In this document: in pieces, positions 15,963 to 24,253 of the stretch
Layout of the letters: each line of letters begins with the position of its first letter
Position numbering within the stretch: position 1 is the first letter of the stretch
From: Acidimicrobiia bacterium
Lineage (GTDB): Bacteria; Actinomycetota; Acidimicrobiia; Acidimicrobiales; SZUA-35
DNA: 56,620 nucleotides
Direction of reading: 5' to 3'
NCBI GenBank assembly: GCA_003231975.1
Contig: QIKW01000079.1
Location: 1 to 56,620, forward strand
Position numbers and translations under genes: made by a program
Notes under the pieces: generated by a model
What the model was told of the DNA's origin: nothing
Databases searched by the model: none
Seen by the model: the letters and a program-made list of their open reading frames with translations, nothing else

Positions 15963-16811
15963 TTACTGTCGAACCCAGCCGGACTCCACATCCTGTGCCG
16001 CCCCTTCATAGCCATCGTCTCCCGGCAGAACCGCTCGGTAGGTCGCCTCTGGATCGAGCACCCTAACTTGGCTGTACGGGCGGCGCTCTGCTGTCGCGCT
16101 CAAGACATCGGCCCCGGATCCATGCCGCCCAAGCCACTCGATCATGAGAACCGTTGGTGAGATCATTTCGAACTGGCCGGCTGCTCGGCGAGCCAGCGCG
16201 TCGTGAGGTGTGACCCAAACCGACGCCACGATTTCGCCGCCGTCGACCTGGGCCACTTGACCGTGGGGCGCAGCGGCCACAAAGAATCGGGCGTCGAATC
16301 GGCGGGGCGACCCAACTGGAGTGATGAACCGGGCAACTTCGTGGATCCCGGCAGCATTCACCTGAATCTGGTGGTCAGCCAGGGTCTCTGAGAACGTGGT
16401 CCTGCCGCCAGCGATCTGGTCTCGCACGGCCGCCAGCTTGGGGGAGATCAGGTCTGCTGTCAGCAGAATTCCTGCTTCCTCAAAGGTCTCTCGACACGCA
16501 GCAAGCCACCAGGCCAGGCCACCTCTTGGCACGTCGAGGATTGCCGATGCCTCATGATCTGTTAGCCCGGCGCACAATTGGCCAAGGTCGCCCCGGTGAT
16601 CCTCGGGGTCAACGCGGCCGCCCGGGAAGACCCAGGCGGCTGGAGCGAAGGCAAGGCGGGCGGCTCGTTGGAGCATCAACACGTGCAGCTCCAACGGTCC
16701 ACCAGGGCCCGGGAGATCGGCGATCACCATCACGGTTGCCGCATGTTGTACTGGAACTGATTCGGCGTCGAAGTCCGTCTCGTTGCCGGGCGCGCTATTG
16801 GGCGGTGTCAC
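15963..16811 (-). CDS. Nudix hydrolase with interrupted Nudix box (NUDT19-like)
   Basis: 282 residues. The N-terminal fold contains A-A-W-V-F-P-G-G-R-V-D-P-E-D, and the second half of the Nudix box is A-C-R-E-T-F-E-E-A-G-I-L-L. Between the GG and the R-E-T-F-E-E helix lie about 35 extra residues rich in acidic and Ala residues. A comparable insertion is known in eukaryotic NUDT19-type CoA diphosphatases, so a CoA or acyl-CoA pyrophosphatase is plausible but not proven. The catalytic Glu residues are intact. The start at 16811 lacks a strong Shine-Dalgarno. Confidence 0.85.
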   Translation of the reverse strand: MTPPNSAPGNETDFDAESVPVQHAATVMVIADLPGPGGPLELHVLMLQRAARLAFAPAAWVFPGGRVDPEDHRGDLGQLCAGLTDHEASAILDVPRGGLAWWLAACRETFEEAGILLTADLISPKLAAVRDQIAGGRTTFSETLADHQIQVNAAGIHEVARFITPVGSPRRFDARFFVAAAPHGQVAQVDGGEIVASVWVTPHDALARRAAGQFEMISPTVLMIEWLGRHGSGADVLSATAERRPYSQVRVLDPEATYRAVLPGDDGYEGAAQDVESGWVRQ

Positions 16812-16866
16812 TGGGTAGCGACGTTACCGGCCCGACTTCGCCATTGCCAAACGCACACTCTGGGTA

Positions 16867-17334
16867 TCAAACTTCCAGCAGACGGTCTGCTTCGGACTCG
16901 TCTTGAAGGTCCCGGGCAGTGACGAAGACAAAACGGTTCTGCAACGTTTCACCAGGATCGAGGTTAAGAGAACCCGGATCGATCGGGCCCGACGAGTTGG
17001 CGACGGTGTCGCCGGACGCTGGATCGTAGAGGCCGAACGGGCCGTAGATAAGGCTGCTGAGAGAACAGAGGAAAGCCGGCTGGCAAGCGTCGGGATAGGT
17101 AGCGCCGTCGCTGATTTTAGCCCCACCGGGCGAGGCGCACCTGAGCCCGAGGGAAATGTTGCTGACATCCAGCAGTCGTTGCTGAGCATCGCTGACGTCG
17201 CCCGACGGGCCCGTGGCCAGAGCCACCCCCGTCAGCATCGCGCCCGCAACGAGGCCAATAGCTGCCAATACTCGAGAAGCTTTCACTGTCTTCCGCCGCT
17301 TTCTTGGGGCTTCGTTTCCGAATCCCCATGCCAT
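16867..17334 (-). CDS. Exported hypothetical protein
   Basis: 155 residues. A very basic N-terminus (P-R-K-R-R-K-T-V-K) precedes a hydrophobic segment (VLAAIGLVAGAMLTGVALA, about 22-40), consistent with a signal peptide or single anchor. The remainder has four Cys residues near the middle (L-R-C, A-C-Q-P, L-C-S) and a Gly/Pro/Asp-rich C-terminus. I recognise no family. A GTG at 17283 just before the hydrophobic segment is an alternative start. It probably heads the run with the Nudix hydrolase and typA, but a 55-nt gap separates it from the former. Confidence 0.6.
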   Translation of the reverse strand: MAWGFGNEAPRKRRKTVKASRVLAAIGLVAGAMLTGVALATGPSGDVSDAQQRLLDVSNISLGLRCASPGGAKISDGATYPDACQPAFLCSLSSLIYGPFGLYDPASGDTVANSSGPIDPGSLNLDPGETLQNRFVFVTARDLQDESEADRLLEV

Positions 17335-17885
17335 CCGTTCGTACCCATACGAACTGCGCCATCATTGCCGCTGGATGTACATTGCCACGGAGAGTGAGTA
17401 TAGAGCCACTGAAAATTGTCGTTCGGTGAGTTCCATCGCGAAGAGAAACTTCAGGTAAAATCCACCAAGCGCTGGCCAACGGCCGCAAGAGGCGTTACTT
17501 TGTCTGAAGACCCCTTGGAGGGAGTCAACCGGTTTGGCGCCGGCGGTGGCCCAGCCTGGGCGAGTAAGCGGGAATGCGTCGGGAGTGATTCCGGCAAAGA
17601 TGCGGAGGGTAGAACTGTGGCGACAGCCGGTGTGAGCACGACCTTGCTGAGTGACGCGAGCGTGATTTGTCGCACAATTGGGCAAATCTTTTTGCCCAGT
17701 CGTACGGCTTACGGGGGATTGGGCGAATCGGTGCCCTTAGCTGTTGGGAACGGGTATCTTCTGAGATTTTCATATATTTCCATCAATAGTGCTCAAGGTT
17801 CGTCCGAGGCAGGCCGATAGACTATGAAACTGGGTATTGGTTGCGAACATTGGGCGATGTGCTCGCAGAAGGCGGAGGGAAACAA
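17335..17885. other. 550-nt intergenic leader before polysaccharide locus
   Basis: I see no convincing gene here; open frames on both strands lack start signals and codon structure. It presumably holds divergent promoters. At 17679-17698 there is a perfect hairpin (TGGGCAAA, TCTT loop, TTTGCCCA), and 17759-17790 is locally AT-rich (ATTTTCATATATTTCC), a likely promoter region for the plus-strand genes. I could not match it to a riboswitch consensus. Confidence 0.5.
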
Positions 17886-18716
17886 GTGTCTTCAATAGAA
17901 ATTGCTGGCATGGCTTCGTCGCGAAACGACCCGCCTGCCGTCAGAGTCACCTTTGTTGGCTCCAAGGGGCGGCGCTCGGCCGCGGGCCCTCAGCTGCTTG
18001 AGGAGCTGGAGGGAGAGCTACGCATAGACCATTCAGTCGAGCCCGCGGAACTCCGTTTCCGGGGTGTTGTTGAGGCACTTGATCCAGAGCCTCAGTCTCT
18101 TCCACGGCGGCTGGCGGTCCGGGTTTTTGATCTGTTGTTCGCCATACCCGCAGCATTGTTTCTCTTGCCTGTCATGTTGTTGGTTGCAGCGGCTGTTGCT
18201 TTCAGTTCATCAGGCCCATTGATCTATCGATCGAGGCGAATCACGAGAGACGGCCGCTACTTCGACATGTTTAAGTTTCGGTCCATGGTGCAAAACGGCG
18301 ATGAAGTCCTTGATGAGTACTACGCGCTGAATCCTCGGGCCAAGGAGCTTTACAAGCAGCACATGAAGTTGCCCGAAGACCCGCGGCTAACCACGGTTGG
18401 TCGGTTCCTCCGCAAGTGGAGCTTGGACGAGCTACCTCAGTTGTTCAACGTAATCCGTGGCCAGATGAGCATTGTGGGCCCCCGTCCGCTGCTTGAAGAG
18501 GAATTCCTTCGTTTCGGCGAAGCTGTCAGAACGGTCCTGCGGGTCAAGTCCGGGATGACCGGCCTCTGGCAGGTTGGCGGACGAAATCTCCTAACCTTCG
18601 AAGAACGAGTTCCGCTTGACGTGCGGTACGCAAGGACTCGTTCGCTGAGGGGTGATTTGAAGATCATTCTCAGAACCATCGCTTCCTTTTTCAGAGGAAA
18701 CCCCGGTGCATTCTGA
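17886..18716 (+). CDS. Initiating phosphosugar transferase (Bac_transf family)
   Basis: 276 residues from the GTG at 17886, chosen because GGCGGAGGGA precedes it. A variable N-terminus of 80 residues leads to a single hydrophobic hairpin (V-R-V-F-D-L-L-F-A-I-P then LFLLPVMLLVAAAV). Next is the catalytic domain with K-F-R-S-M, D-P-R-L-T-x-V-G-R-F-L-R-K-W-S-L-D-E-L-P-Q-L-F-N-V and G-P-R-P. This is the core of bacterial polyprenyl-phosphate hexose-1-phosphate transferases (WcaJ/RfbP type), which load the first sugar onto undecaprenyl phosphate. Only the catalytic half is present, without the four-helix N-terminal domain. A second copy follows at 18983. Confidence 0.93.
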   Translation: MSSIEIAGMASSRNDPPAVRVTFVGSKGRRSAAGPQLLEELEGELRIDHSVEPAELRFRGVVEALDPEPQSLPRRLAVRVFDLLFAIPAALFLLPVMLLVAAAVAFSSSGPLIYRSRRITRDGRYFDMFKFRSMVQNGDEVLDEYYALNPRAKELYKQHMKLPEDPRLTTVGRFLRKWSLDELPQLFNVIRGQMSIVGPRPLLEEEFLRFGEAVRTVLRVKSGMTGLWQVGGRNLLTFEERVPLDVRYARTRSLRGDLKIILRTIASFFRGNPGAF

Positions 18717-18722
18717 GTCAAT

Positions 18723-18836
18723 TGGCTGAATGGGTCAGCCAGCAGTTGGGTATTGGAGCGCAAACTAGGAGGAAACGGCGGTACCGGGGCAGGTCGGGAA
18801 CGACTGGGTAATTGTCCCCGGGGCACTAGGGGGACA
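18723..18836. other. Two hairpins between the paired transferases
   Basis: TGGCTGA/TCAGCCA (18723-18741, 5-nt loop) lies just after the stop of the first transferase and may be a weak terminator. TGTCCCC/GGGGACA (18813-18836, 10-nt loop) follows. AGGAGGAAA near 18767 looks like a Shine-Dalgarno, but no start codon with a long frame follows it. Confidence 0.4.
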
Positions 18837-18982
18837 TCCCCCATCAAAAAGTAAACAATCAAAGACAAGATGTACTCGTGGTGGCTCGCCCAACGGCGTG
18901 CGGGCAACCCATGGGATGCGGGCACGCGCGCTTGTGCGGTGCGGTGTGTTCGCTTGGCAACGGAGCGCGAAAGGGTTGGGCA

Positions 18983-19744
18983 TTGTCATCTGTAAGAGTG
19001 GTTGACGACCTCACAGTAATAGGTTCGTCTGCTCCACCTCTTCGGTTGGTGCCGTCTCCGGTGGAGACGGCACCCGCTGAAGTTGTGGATCTCAGAGATT
19101 TGGAGGCTGGGTCTTCGGCCCTAACTTCGGCGCAACGGGCAGCAGTCAGGATTTTCGATCTTGCGCTGGTCACTCCGGCGTTGCTTCTGGCGCTTCCCGT
19201 GATGCTCATTGTTGGGCTGGCGGTGTTGGTGTCTTCAAAGGGCGCTGTCATTCACAGTGGGACCCGGGTAACAAGAGACGGCGTCCGGTTCAAGATGTAC
19301 AAGTTTCGCTCGATGCATCAGAATGGCGATCAGATCCTGGCAGCTCACTTTGCTGAGAACCCAGAAGCTCGCCTGCTGTATGAGCGTGACAGAAAGCTTC
19401 GCGATGATCCACGACTAACCGCGGTGGGTCGAGTGATCCGCCGGTGGAGCCTCGACGAACTGCCTCAGCTGTTCAACGTGCTGGTTGGCCACATGAGTGT
19501 GGTTGGGCCAAGGCCCATGCTGCTTGATGAGGTCGATCGATTCGGAGCCGCCTACGCCACCGTGGTGAAGGTGAAGGGTGGCCTAACCGGGCTATGGCAG
19601 GTCAGCGGCCGCAGCTTGATGACATTCGATGACCGGGTTCCTCTCGACGTTCGTTACGTCTCAACCCGATCCATCCGCAGTGATTTTCGTATTGTTCTGC
19701 GCACGGTGTGGCACTTCATTAGAGGTTGCCCCGGCGCTTACTGA
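18983..19744 (+). CDS. Second initiating phosphosugar transferase, paralogue
   Basis: 253 residues from TTG at 18983, chosen because GAAAGGG lies 7 nt upstream and the resulting N-terminus (M-S-S-V) matches that of the paralogue (M-S-S-I). A GTG at 18878 is possible, but the added residues look non-native. The hydrophobic hairpin (I-F-D-L-A-L-V-T-P-A-L-L-L-A-L-P-V-M-L) is followed by K-F-R-S-M-H, D-P-R-L-T-A-V-G-R-V-I-R-R-W-S-L-D-E-L-P-Q-L-F-N-V and G-P-R-P-M. It is strongly similar to the preceding gene along its full catalytic domain. Two transferases could start two different polymers or use different sugars. Confidence 0.92.
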   Translation: MSSVRVVDDLTVIGSSAPPLRLVPSPVETAPAEVVDLRDLEAGSSALTSAQRAAVRIFDLALVTPALLLALPVMLIVGLAVLVSSKGAVIHSGTRVTRDGVRFKMYKFRSMHQNGDQILAAHFAENPEARLLYERDRKLRDDPRLTAVGRVIRRWSLDELPQLFNVLVGHMSVVGPRPMLLDEVDRFGAAYATVVKVKGGLTGLWQVSGRSLMTFDDRVPLDVRYVSTRSIRSDFRIVLRTVWHFIRGCPGAY

Positions 19745-19751
19745 GGTCCCC

Positions 19752-19797
19752 GTATCGGCTGAGGCTGTTTCGTTCCGCCGCGAGCGTCAGCCGATAC
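19752..19797. terminator. Bidirectional hairpin between convergent genes
   Basis: GTATCGGCTGA (19752-19762) pairs perfectly with TCAGCCGATAC (19787-19797), loop 24 nt. It sits in the 71-nt gap between the second phosphosugar transferase and the convergent GDP-fucose synthase gene, the expected place for a shared terminator. Confidence 0.6.
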
Positions 19798-19815
19798 CGC
19801 GGGTCTTACTGTGGG

Positions 19816-20802
19816 TCAGTTGATACCGCGAGCATTCGCATAGTTGTCAATGAACCAACGGTAGGTACTGCTGATCCCCTCGGCCAGTTCAACGCGGTGC
19901 TTCCAGCCCAAGTCGTTCAGCTTGGAAACATCAAGAACCTTTCGGGGGATCCCGTCTGGCTTCGAGCTGTCAAAGACCAACTGTGCGTCTGGGTGAACTA
20001 TCTCGCCAATCAGCTCGGCCAGGGACCGAATTGAGAGGTCTTCGCCGGTGCCAACGTTGATGTGCTCGTCGTCGCTGTAGTGCTTCATCAGGAAAAGGCA
20101 GGCGTCTGCGAGGTCATCAACGTGCAGGAATTCTCTCATTCCCGAGCCGGTTCCCCAGATGGAGACCTCGGGTCTACCTGCAAGCTTTGCCTCGTGGAAC
20201 TTTCTCATCAGCGCCGGGATCACATGGCTGGCCTCAAGGTCGAAGTTGTCTCCTGGGCCGTAAAGGTTGGTTGGCATTGCCGAGATAAAGTCGGCCCCGT
20301 ACTGGCGGCGGTAGCTGCTGCACAGCTTGATGCCAGCTATCTTGGCCAGCGCGTAGCTTTCATTTGTTGGCTCCAGAGGGCCGGTGAGCAAAGCACTCTC
20401 GGTGATCGGCTGGCTGGCATGGCGGGGATAGATGCAGCTGGAGCCCAGGTAGAGGAGCTTCTTGGTGCCAGCGTTGTTTGCCGCATGGACCACGGTGCCG
20501 TGGATCATCAGGTTGTCGTAAAGAAATTCGGCTGGCCTGGTTGAGTTGGCGTAGACGCCACCCACTGTGCCAGCAACCAGGTAGACATAACTTGGCGAGT
20601 GCTCGGTGAACCAGGCGTCGACAGAAGACTGGTCTCGGAGGTCCAGTTCTTCCCGGGTTGCAGTGAGAACGTTCTGAAACCCGGCCGAAGCCAGAGCCCG
20701 CATGATCGCCGAGCCAACAAGGCCTCGGTGGCCGGCGACGAACACGGTTTCGTCTCGGGCGATGTCTGCTGTTTTGCTCATAAGGGCCGTTTCTGGGTTC
20801 AT
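19816..20802 (-). CDS. fcl: GDP-L-fucose synthase
   Basis: 328 residues. The start at 20802 is supported by AAAGGAG 8 nt upstream. The extended SDR fold shows G-H-R-G-L-V-G-S-A near residues 24-32, L-G-S-S-C-I-Y-P and the catalytic Y-A-L-A-K. Family-specific motifs A-M-P-T-N-L-Y-G-P-G-D-N-F and G-T-G-S-x-x-R-E-F-L-H-V-D-D-L-A are present. It converts GDP-4-keto-6-deoxymannose to GDP-L-fucose by epimerisation and NADPH reduction. The partner GDP-mannose 4,6-dehydratase is not in this window. It is divergent from fnlA. Confidence 0.94.
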   Translation of the reverse strand: MNPETALMSKTADIARDETVFVAGHRGLVGSAIMRALASAGFQNVLTATREELDLRDQSSVDAWFTEHSPSYVYLVAGTVGGVYANSTRPAEFLYDNLMIHGTVVHAANNAGTKKLLYLGSSCIYPRHASQPITESALLTGPLEPTNESYALAKIAGIKLCSSYRRQYGADFISAMPTNLYGPGDNFDLEASHVIPALMRKFHEAKLAGRPEVSIWGTGSGMREFLHVDDLADACLFLMKHYSDDEHINVGTGEDLSIRSLAELIGEIVHPDAQLVFDSSKPDGIPRKVLDVSKLNDLGWKHRVELAEGISSTYRWFIDNYANARGIN

Positions 20803-20827
20803 CAGAGGTGCTCCTTTGTCGCGATCA

Positions 20828-20850
20828 GGTTAGCTGCTGCTCGGCTAACC
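20828..20850. promoter_or_regulatory. Inverted repeat in fcl/fnlA divergent region
   Basis: GGTTAGC (20828-20834) and GCTAACC (20844-20850) are separated by 9 nt in the 162-nt divergent region. It lies upstream of both genes, so it may be an operator or a leader hairpin of fcl. No regulator can be assigned. Confidence 0.35.
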
Positions 20851-20964
20851 TTCGGATCGTCTGCCAAACCTGGCTAGCCTTCTCAGTCCGCGGCGGCGCC
20901 GGCCGATGGCTTGACGAACGCCCGAGCCCGGGGCCCATCCTCGATCCCCAGAAAGAGCTGATTG

Positions 20965-22005
20965 ATGCAGGCCAAGAGCCAATACGGCGGCAAACGAGTG
21001 CTTATCACAGGCGGGACTGGATCCTTTGGCAAGAAGATGACTCGACGCCTGCTGGATCAGGGCTGCGGCCAGATCCGGATCCTCAGCAGAGACGAAGCCA
21101 AACAGCACGAAATGCGAATCGAGTTTGAGGACTCCAGGCTGGAATTTCACGTTGGCGACGTTAGAGATCGGCGCAGCGTTGACTACGCAATTGGCGGAGT
21201 AGACCTAGTTTTTCACGCCGCGGCTCTGAAGCAAGTTCCATCGTGTGAGTTCTTCCCGATACAAGCAGTCCTCACGAATGTCCTGGGCAGTGCCAACGTA
21301 ATTGAGTCAGCCCAAGGTGAAGGGGTGCAAACCGTAGTCTGTCTCAGTACCGACAAAGCGGTTATGCCAATCAACGCCATGGGGATGTCGAAGGCCTTGA
21401 TGGAAAAGGTTGCCCAGTCCTCAGCCAGACGGAGCCTCGACGGCACCACCGTGTGTTCTGTTCGGTACGGCAACGTGATGTACTCCAGAGGTTCGGTGAT
21501 TCCCCTTTTTGTCCAGCAGTTGCTCGACGGGAAACCGCTAACCGTGACAGATCCCGCGATGACCCGATTTCTGCTGCCGCTGGAAGTTGCTGTGGAGCTT
21601 GTCGAGTACGCGTTCGTAAACGCCCAGCCCGGCGACACATTTGTGCGAAAAGCTCCTGCGGCAACCATGGGCGTTCTGGCCGAGGCGATGCGGCAACTGT
21701 TCGACGTCGACGTGCCAATCGAGGAAATCGGTGTCCGCCACGGCGAAAAGCTGTTCGAAACCCTGGCAACCAGGGAAGAACTGCGTCACGGCCAGGACAT
21801 GGGCGACTATTGGCGCTTGCAAATGGATCAGAGGGGCCTCGACTACGCCAGCTACTTCAGTGAGGGCGAGCAGGTTGGGCTTGAGACAGAGAACGACTAC
21901 CACAGCCACAACACCGAACGGCTTGACATTGACGGCACTATTGCTCTGCTTCGCCAACTTCCTGAGATCCAGGCGGTTCTGTCCACCGCGGGTCTGCCGC
22001 AATGA
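20965..22005 (+). CDS. fnlA: UDP-GlcNAc 4,6-dehydratase/5-epimerase (FnlA/CapE/WbjB)
   Basis: 346 residues from ATG 20965, preceded by GAAAGAG. It has the dehydratase motif G-G-T-G-S-F-G-K and S-T-D-K-A-V-M-P-I-N-A-M-G-M-S-K. The SDR catalytic Tyr position is Met (M-x-x-x-K), as known for CapE/WbjB/FnlA and unlike FlaA1. Also present are R-Y-G-N-V-M and a long C-terminal segment (H-G-E-K-L-F-E-T-L). It makes the first intermediate from UDP-GlcNAc on the way to UDP-N-acetyl-L-fucosamine. It overlaps the next gene by ATGA, starting a tightly coupled set of four genes. Confidence 0.93.
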   Translation: MQAKSQYGGKRVLITGGTGSFGKKMTRRLLDQGCGQIRILSRDEAKQHEMRIEFEDSRLEFHVGDVRDRRSVDYAIGGVDLVFHAAALKQVPSCEFFPIQAVLTNVLGSANVIESAQGEGVQTVVCLSTDKAVMPINAMGMSKALMEKVAQSSARRSLDGTTVCSVRYGNVMYSRGSVIPLFVQQLLDGKPLTVTDPAMTRFLLPLEVAVELVEYAFVNAQPGDTFVRKAPAATMGVLAEAMRQLFDVDVPIEEIGVRHGEKLFETLATREELRHGQDMGDYWRLQMDQRGLDYASYFSEGEQVGLETENDYHSHNTERLDIDGTIALLRQLPEIQAVLSTAGLPQ

Positions 22006-23144
22006 TCGTTGGTGTCACCGGCGCCAATGGTTTCCTGGGCTGGCACCTCCGCTGCCGGCTCCTCATCGGTGGGGTCCAAACCATAAGTGCCACCCGTCAG
22101 ACCTTCGCCAGCCCCGAGATGCTCGATCAGTTCGTCCGCTCGGCTGATGTGATCGTTCACGCAGCCGGGGTCAACCGGGCGAACAGCGAGGCCGAGGTCG
22201 TTGACGGCAACAAGAACCTGGCGGCAGATCTTGTGGCCGCCATGAAGCGAACCGAGTCTGTAGTTCCGGTCATTTATACCAACTCCGTCAAGTCCGAGGA
22301 GGGCGGCGTCTACGGTCAAGCCAAGCAGGCTGCGTCCGATCTCCTCCGACAGTTCCTGACCGCGGCGCAAACCCCGTTTGCCGACCTTGTGTTGCCTCAT
22401 TTGATCGGAGAGTTCGGTCAGCCGTTTTACAACTCGGCCGTTACGACCTTCGCTCATCAACTCGCCATTGGCCAGTCGCCTTCGGTCAACGGCAGCGCAG
22501 AACTGGAGCTACTGCACGCCCAAGACGTCTCGGGCGAAATACTTGATCTGGTGAACGGCTTCGCCAGCGTGCGCCGACGCATTCCGGGCCGGAAAATCCT
22601 GGTTGGCGAAGCCTGGGATCTCCTCGAGCATCAGCACCGCCGTTATGTCACGGAACAGACCATCCCGGCGTTCGCCTCAAGATTCGAACAGCTGATGTTC
22701 AACGTGCTTCGCTCCCAGCTCTATGTTGGCGGTCACTACCCGCGAAAAATCACCCGCCACGAAGACGCTCGTGGCGCATTCTCCGAGCTTTGCCGGGCCG
22801 ACGGGCTTGGCCAAACCTCAATCTCAACCTCGGCGCCGGGTGTAACCAGGGGAGACCATTTCCATCTTGAAAAGATCGAGCGTTTCGTGGTCGTCGGGGG
22901 CTCGGCCCGGATCCGACTGCGGAGGCTGCTGACAGACGAAGTGCAGTCGTTCGACGTCAACGCCAACTCGCCGGCTCTGATCGACATGCCGCCGCTGGTA
23001 ACCCACAACATCACAAACATCGGTGATGGAACCCTTACCACCATGTTCTGGGCCGGCGACCACTTTGACCCCGCCGTTCCAGACACCTACCCCGAGGCGG
23101 TAAGCCCAACCGCTGAGCCTGCACAAAGCGGGGCCAGCCGATGA
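22002..23144 (+). CDS. fnlB: CapF/FnlB bifunctional reductase-epimerase (SDR + cupin)
   Basis: 380 residues, two domains. The N-terminal SDR domain (about 1-250) begins I-V-G-V-T-G-A-N-G-F-L-G-W-H and has Y-G-Q-A-K as the catalytic Tyr/Lys pair. The C-terminal cupin (about 260-365) shows K-I-T-R-H-E-D-A-R-G-A-F, G-D-H-F-H-L-E-K-I-E-R-F-V-V and T-H-N-I-T-N. In S. aureus CapF the cupin does the 3-epimerisation and the SDR domain the NADPH-dependent C4 reduction; both sites look intact here. Start and stop overlap the neighbours by four bases each. Confidence 0.93.
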   Translation: MIVGVTGANGFLGWHLRCRLLIGGVQTISATRQTFASPEMLDQFVRSADVIVHAAGVNRANSEAEVVDGNKNLAADLVAAMKRTESVVPVIYTNSVKSEEGGVYGQAKQAASDLLRQFLTAAQTPFADLVLPHLIGEFGQPFYNSAVTTFAHQLAIGQSPSVNGSAELELLHAQDVSGEILDLVNGFASVRRRIPGRKILVGEAWDLLEHQHRRYVTEQTIPAFASRFEQLMFNVLRSQLYVGGHYPRKITRHEDARGAFSELCRADGLGQTSISTSAPGVTRGDHFHLEKIERFVVVGGSARIRLRRLLTDEVQSFDVNANSPALIDMPPLVTHNITNIGDGTLTTMFWAGDHFDPAVPDTYPEAVSPTAEPAQSGASR

Positions 23145-24253
23145 AAGTAATGACCATCCTGGGAACCAGGCCCGAAATCATTCGCCTCAGCAGGGTGATG
23201 GCGAAGTTGGATCAGGCGCCAAGTGTGAAACACGTGATTGTTCACACCGGCCAGAACTACGACTACGAGCTCAACGAGGTGTTCTTCGCCGAGCTTGGGC
23301 TGCGCCAACCCGACCACTTCTTGAAAGTCGACACCACTTCGCTAGGCACTGTCTACGGAGAAACGCTGATCAAGTCTGAAGCCGTGCTACTTAGCGAGCA
23401 ACCAGACGTGGTTCTGATTCTGGGAGACACCAACTCCTCGATTGCCTCGATCATCGCCAAGCGGATGCACATTCCTGTAGTGCACATGGAAGCCGGAAAC
23501 CGTTCGTTTGACTGGCGCGTGCCAGAGGAAGTGAACCGCCACATCGTCGACGCCATTGCCGATATAAACCTGGTGTACACCGAGCACGCAAGAAGGAACC
23601 TGCTGGCCGAGGGGCTAGCCGCAAACACCATTTATTTGACGGGGTCGCCAATGGCTGAGGTGATCAGCCACAACCGAGATGCCATAGACGCCAGCGAGGT
23701 GCTGGTGCGCGAAGGCGTTGAGCCTGGCGGGTACTTTGTTGTTTCGCTTCACCGTGAAGAGAACGTTGACAACGTCACAACGCTGGCCAACCTGATGCAG
23801 GCGCTTGAGGAACTTGGGCGACGCCACCAACTGCCCGTTCTGGTCTCGCTCCATCCCCGCACAAAGAAGAGGCTAAGCCAGTTCGGCCTCGAGGTGGATC
23901 CTGGGATCGTGCGCTTCCACCCCCCTTACGGCTTCTGTGACTACGTGAAGCTCGAGCTTGATGCTCGTTGCGTCATCTCAGATAGCGGCACGCTCTCTGA
24001 GGAGAGCTCGCTTCTGGGGTTCCCCGCGGTGCATCCGAGACGCAGCATGGAAAGACCCGAAGGCCTGGATGCCGCCAGCTTGGTGCTCAGTGGAACCCAG
24101 CCGAAGGCCATCATTGCCGCCGCGGAACACGTGATGTCACGAGATCGCTCGGATTTCACTGTTCCCTCTGATTACGCCGTTCTTGACTGCTCTGATCGGG
24201 TGTTGGGCATCTTGTTGTCTAGGCCGTTGCTGCAGGTTAACGAGGGTCCTTGA
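23141..24253 (+). CDS. fnlC: UDP-sugar 2-epimerase FnlC/CapG/WbjD
   Basis: 370 residues of the UDP-GlcNAc 2-epimerase family: G-T-R-P-E-I-I-R-L-S near residue 7, H-T-G-Q-N-Y-D-Y-E-L, G-D-T-N-S, H-M-E-A-G-N-R and P-E-E-V-N-R-H-I-V-D, and L-H-R-E-E-N-V-D-N. Given the neighbours it should do the last step, C2 epimerisation to UDP-N-acetyl-L-fucosamine, rather than UDP-ManNAc formation. It overlaps fnlB by ATGA and the following glycosyltransferase by TTGA. Confidence 0.93.
   Translation: MKVMTILGTRPEIIRLSRVMAKLDQAPSVKHVIVHTGQNYDYELNEVFFAELGLRQPDHFLKVDTTSLGTVYGETLIKSEAVLLSEQPDVVLILGDTNSSIASIIAKRMHIPVVHMEAGNRSFDWRVPEEVNRHIVDAIADINLVYTEHARRNLLAEGLAANTIYLTGSPMAEVISHNRDAIDASEVLVREGVEPGGYFVVSLHREENVDNVTTLANLMQALEELGRRHQLPVLVSLHPRTKKRLSQFGLEVDPGIVRFHPPYGFCDYVKLELDARCVISDSGTLSEESSLLGFPAVHPRRSMERPEGLDAASLVLSGTQPKAIIAAAEHVMSRDRSDFTVPSDYAVLDCSDRVLGILLSRPLLQVNEGP

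Noticed and set aside
16903-17397. 164-residue plus-strand frame opposite 16867-17334
   Set aside because: Lacks signal or family features; the minus-strand frame has a credible signal sequence.
17640-17770. Riboswitch before the first polysaccharide gene
   Set aside because: I compared it by eye with c-di-GMP and c-di-AMP consensus motifs and found no convincing match; left as an unassigned hairpin.
17416-17820. 134-residue plus-strand frame in the intergenic gap
   Set aside because: No ribosome binding site, poor codon structure and no recognisable motif; the overlapping minus-strand frames look equally random.
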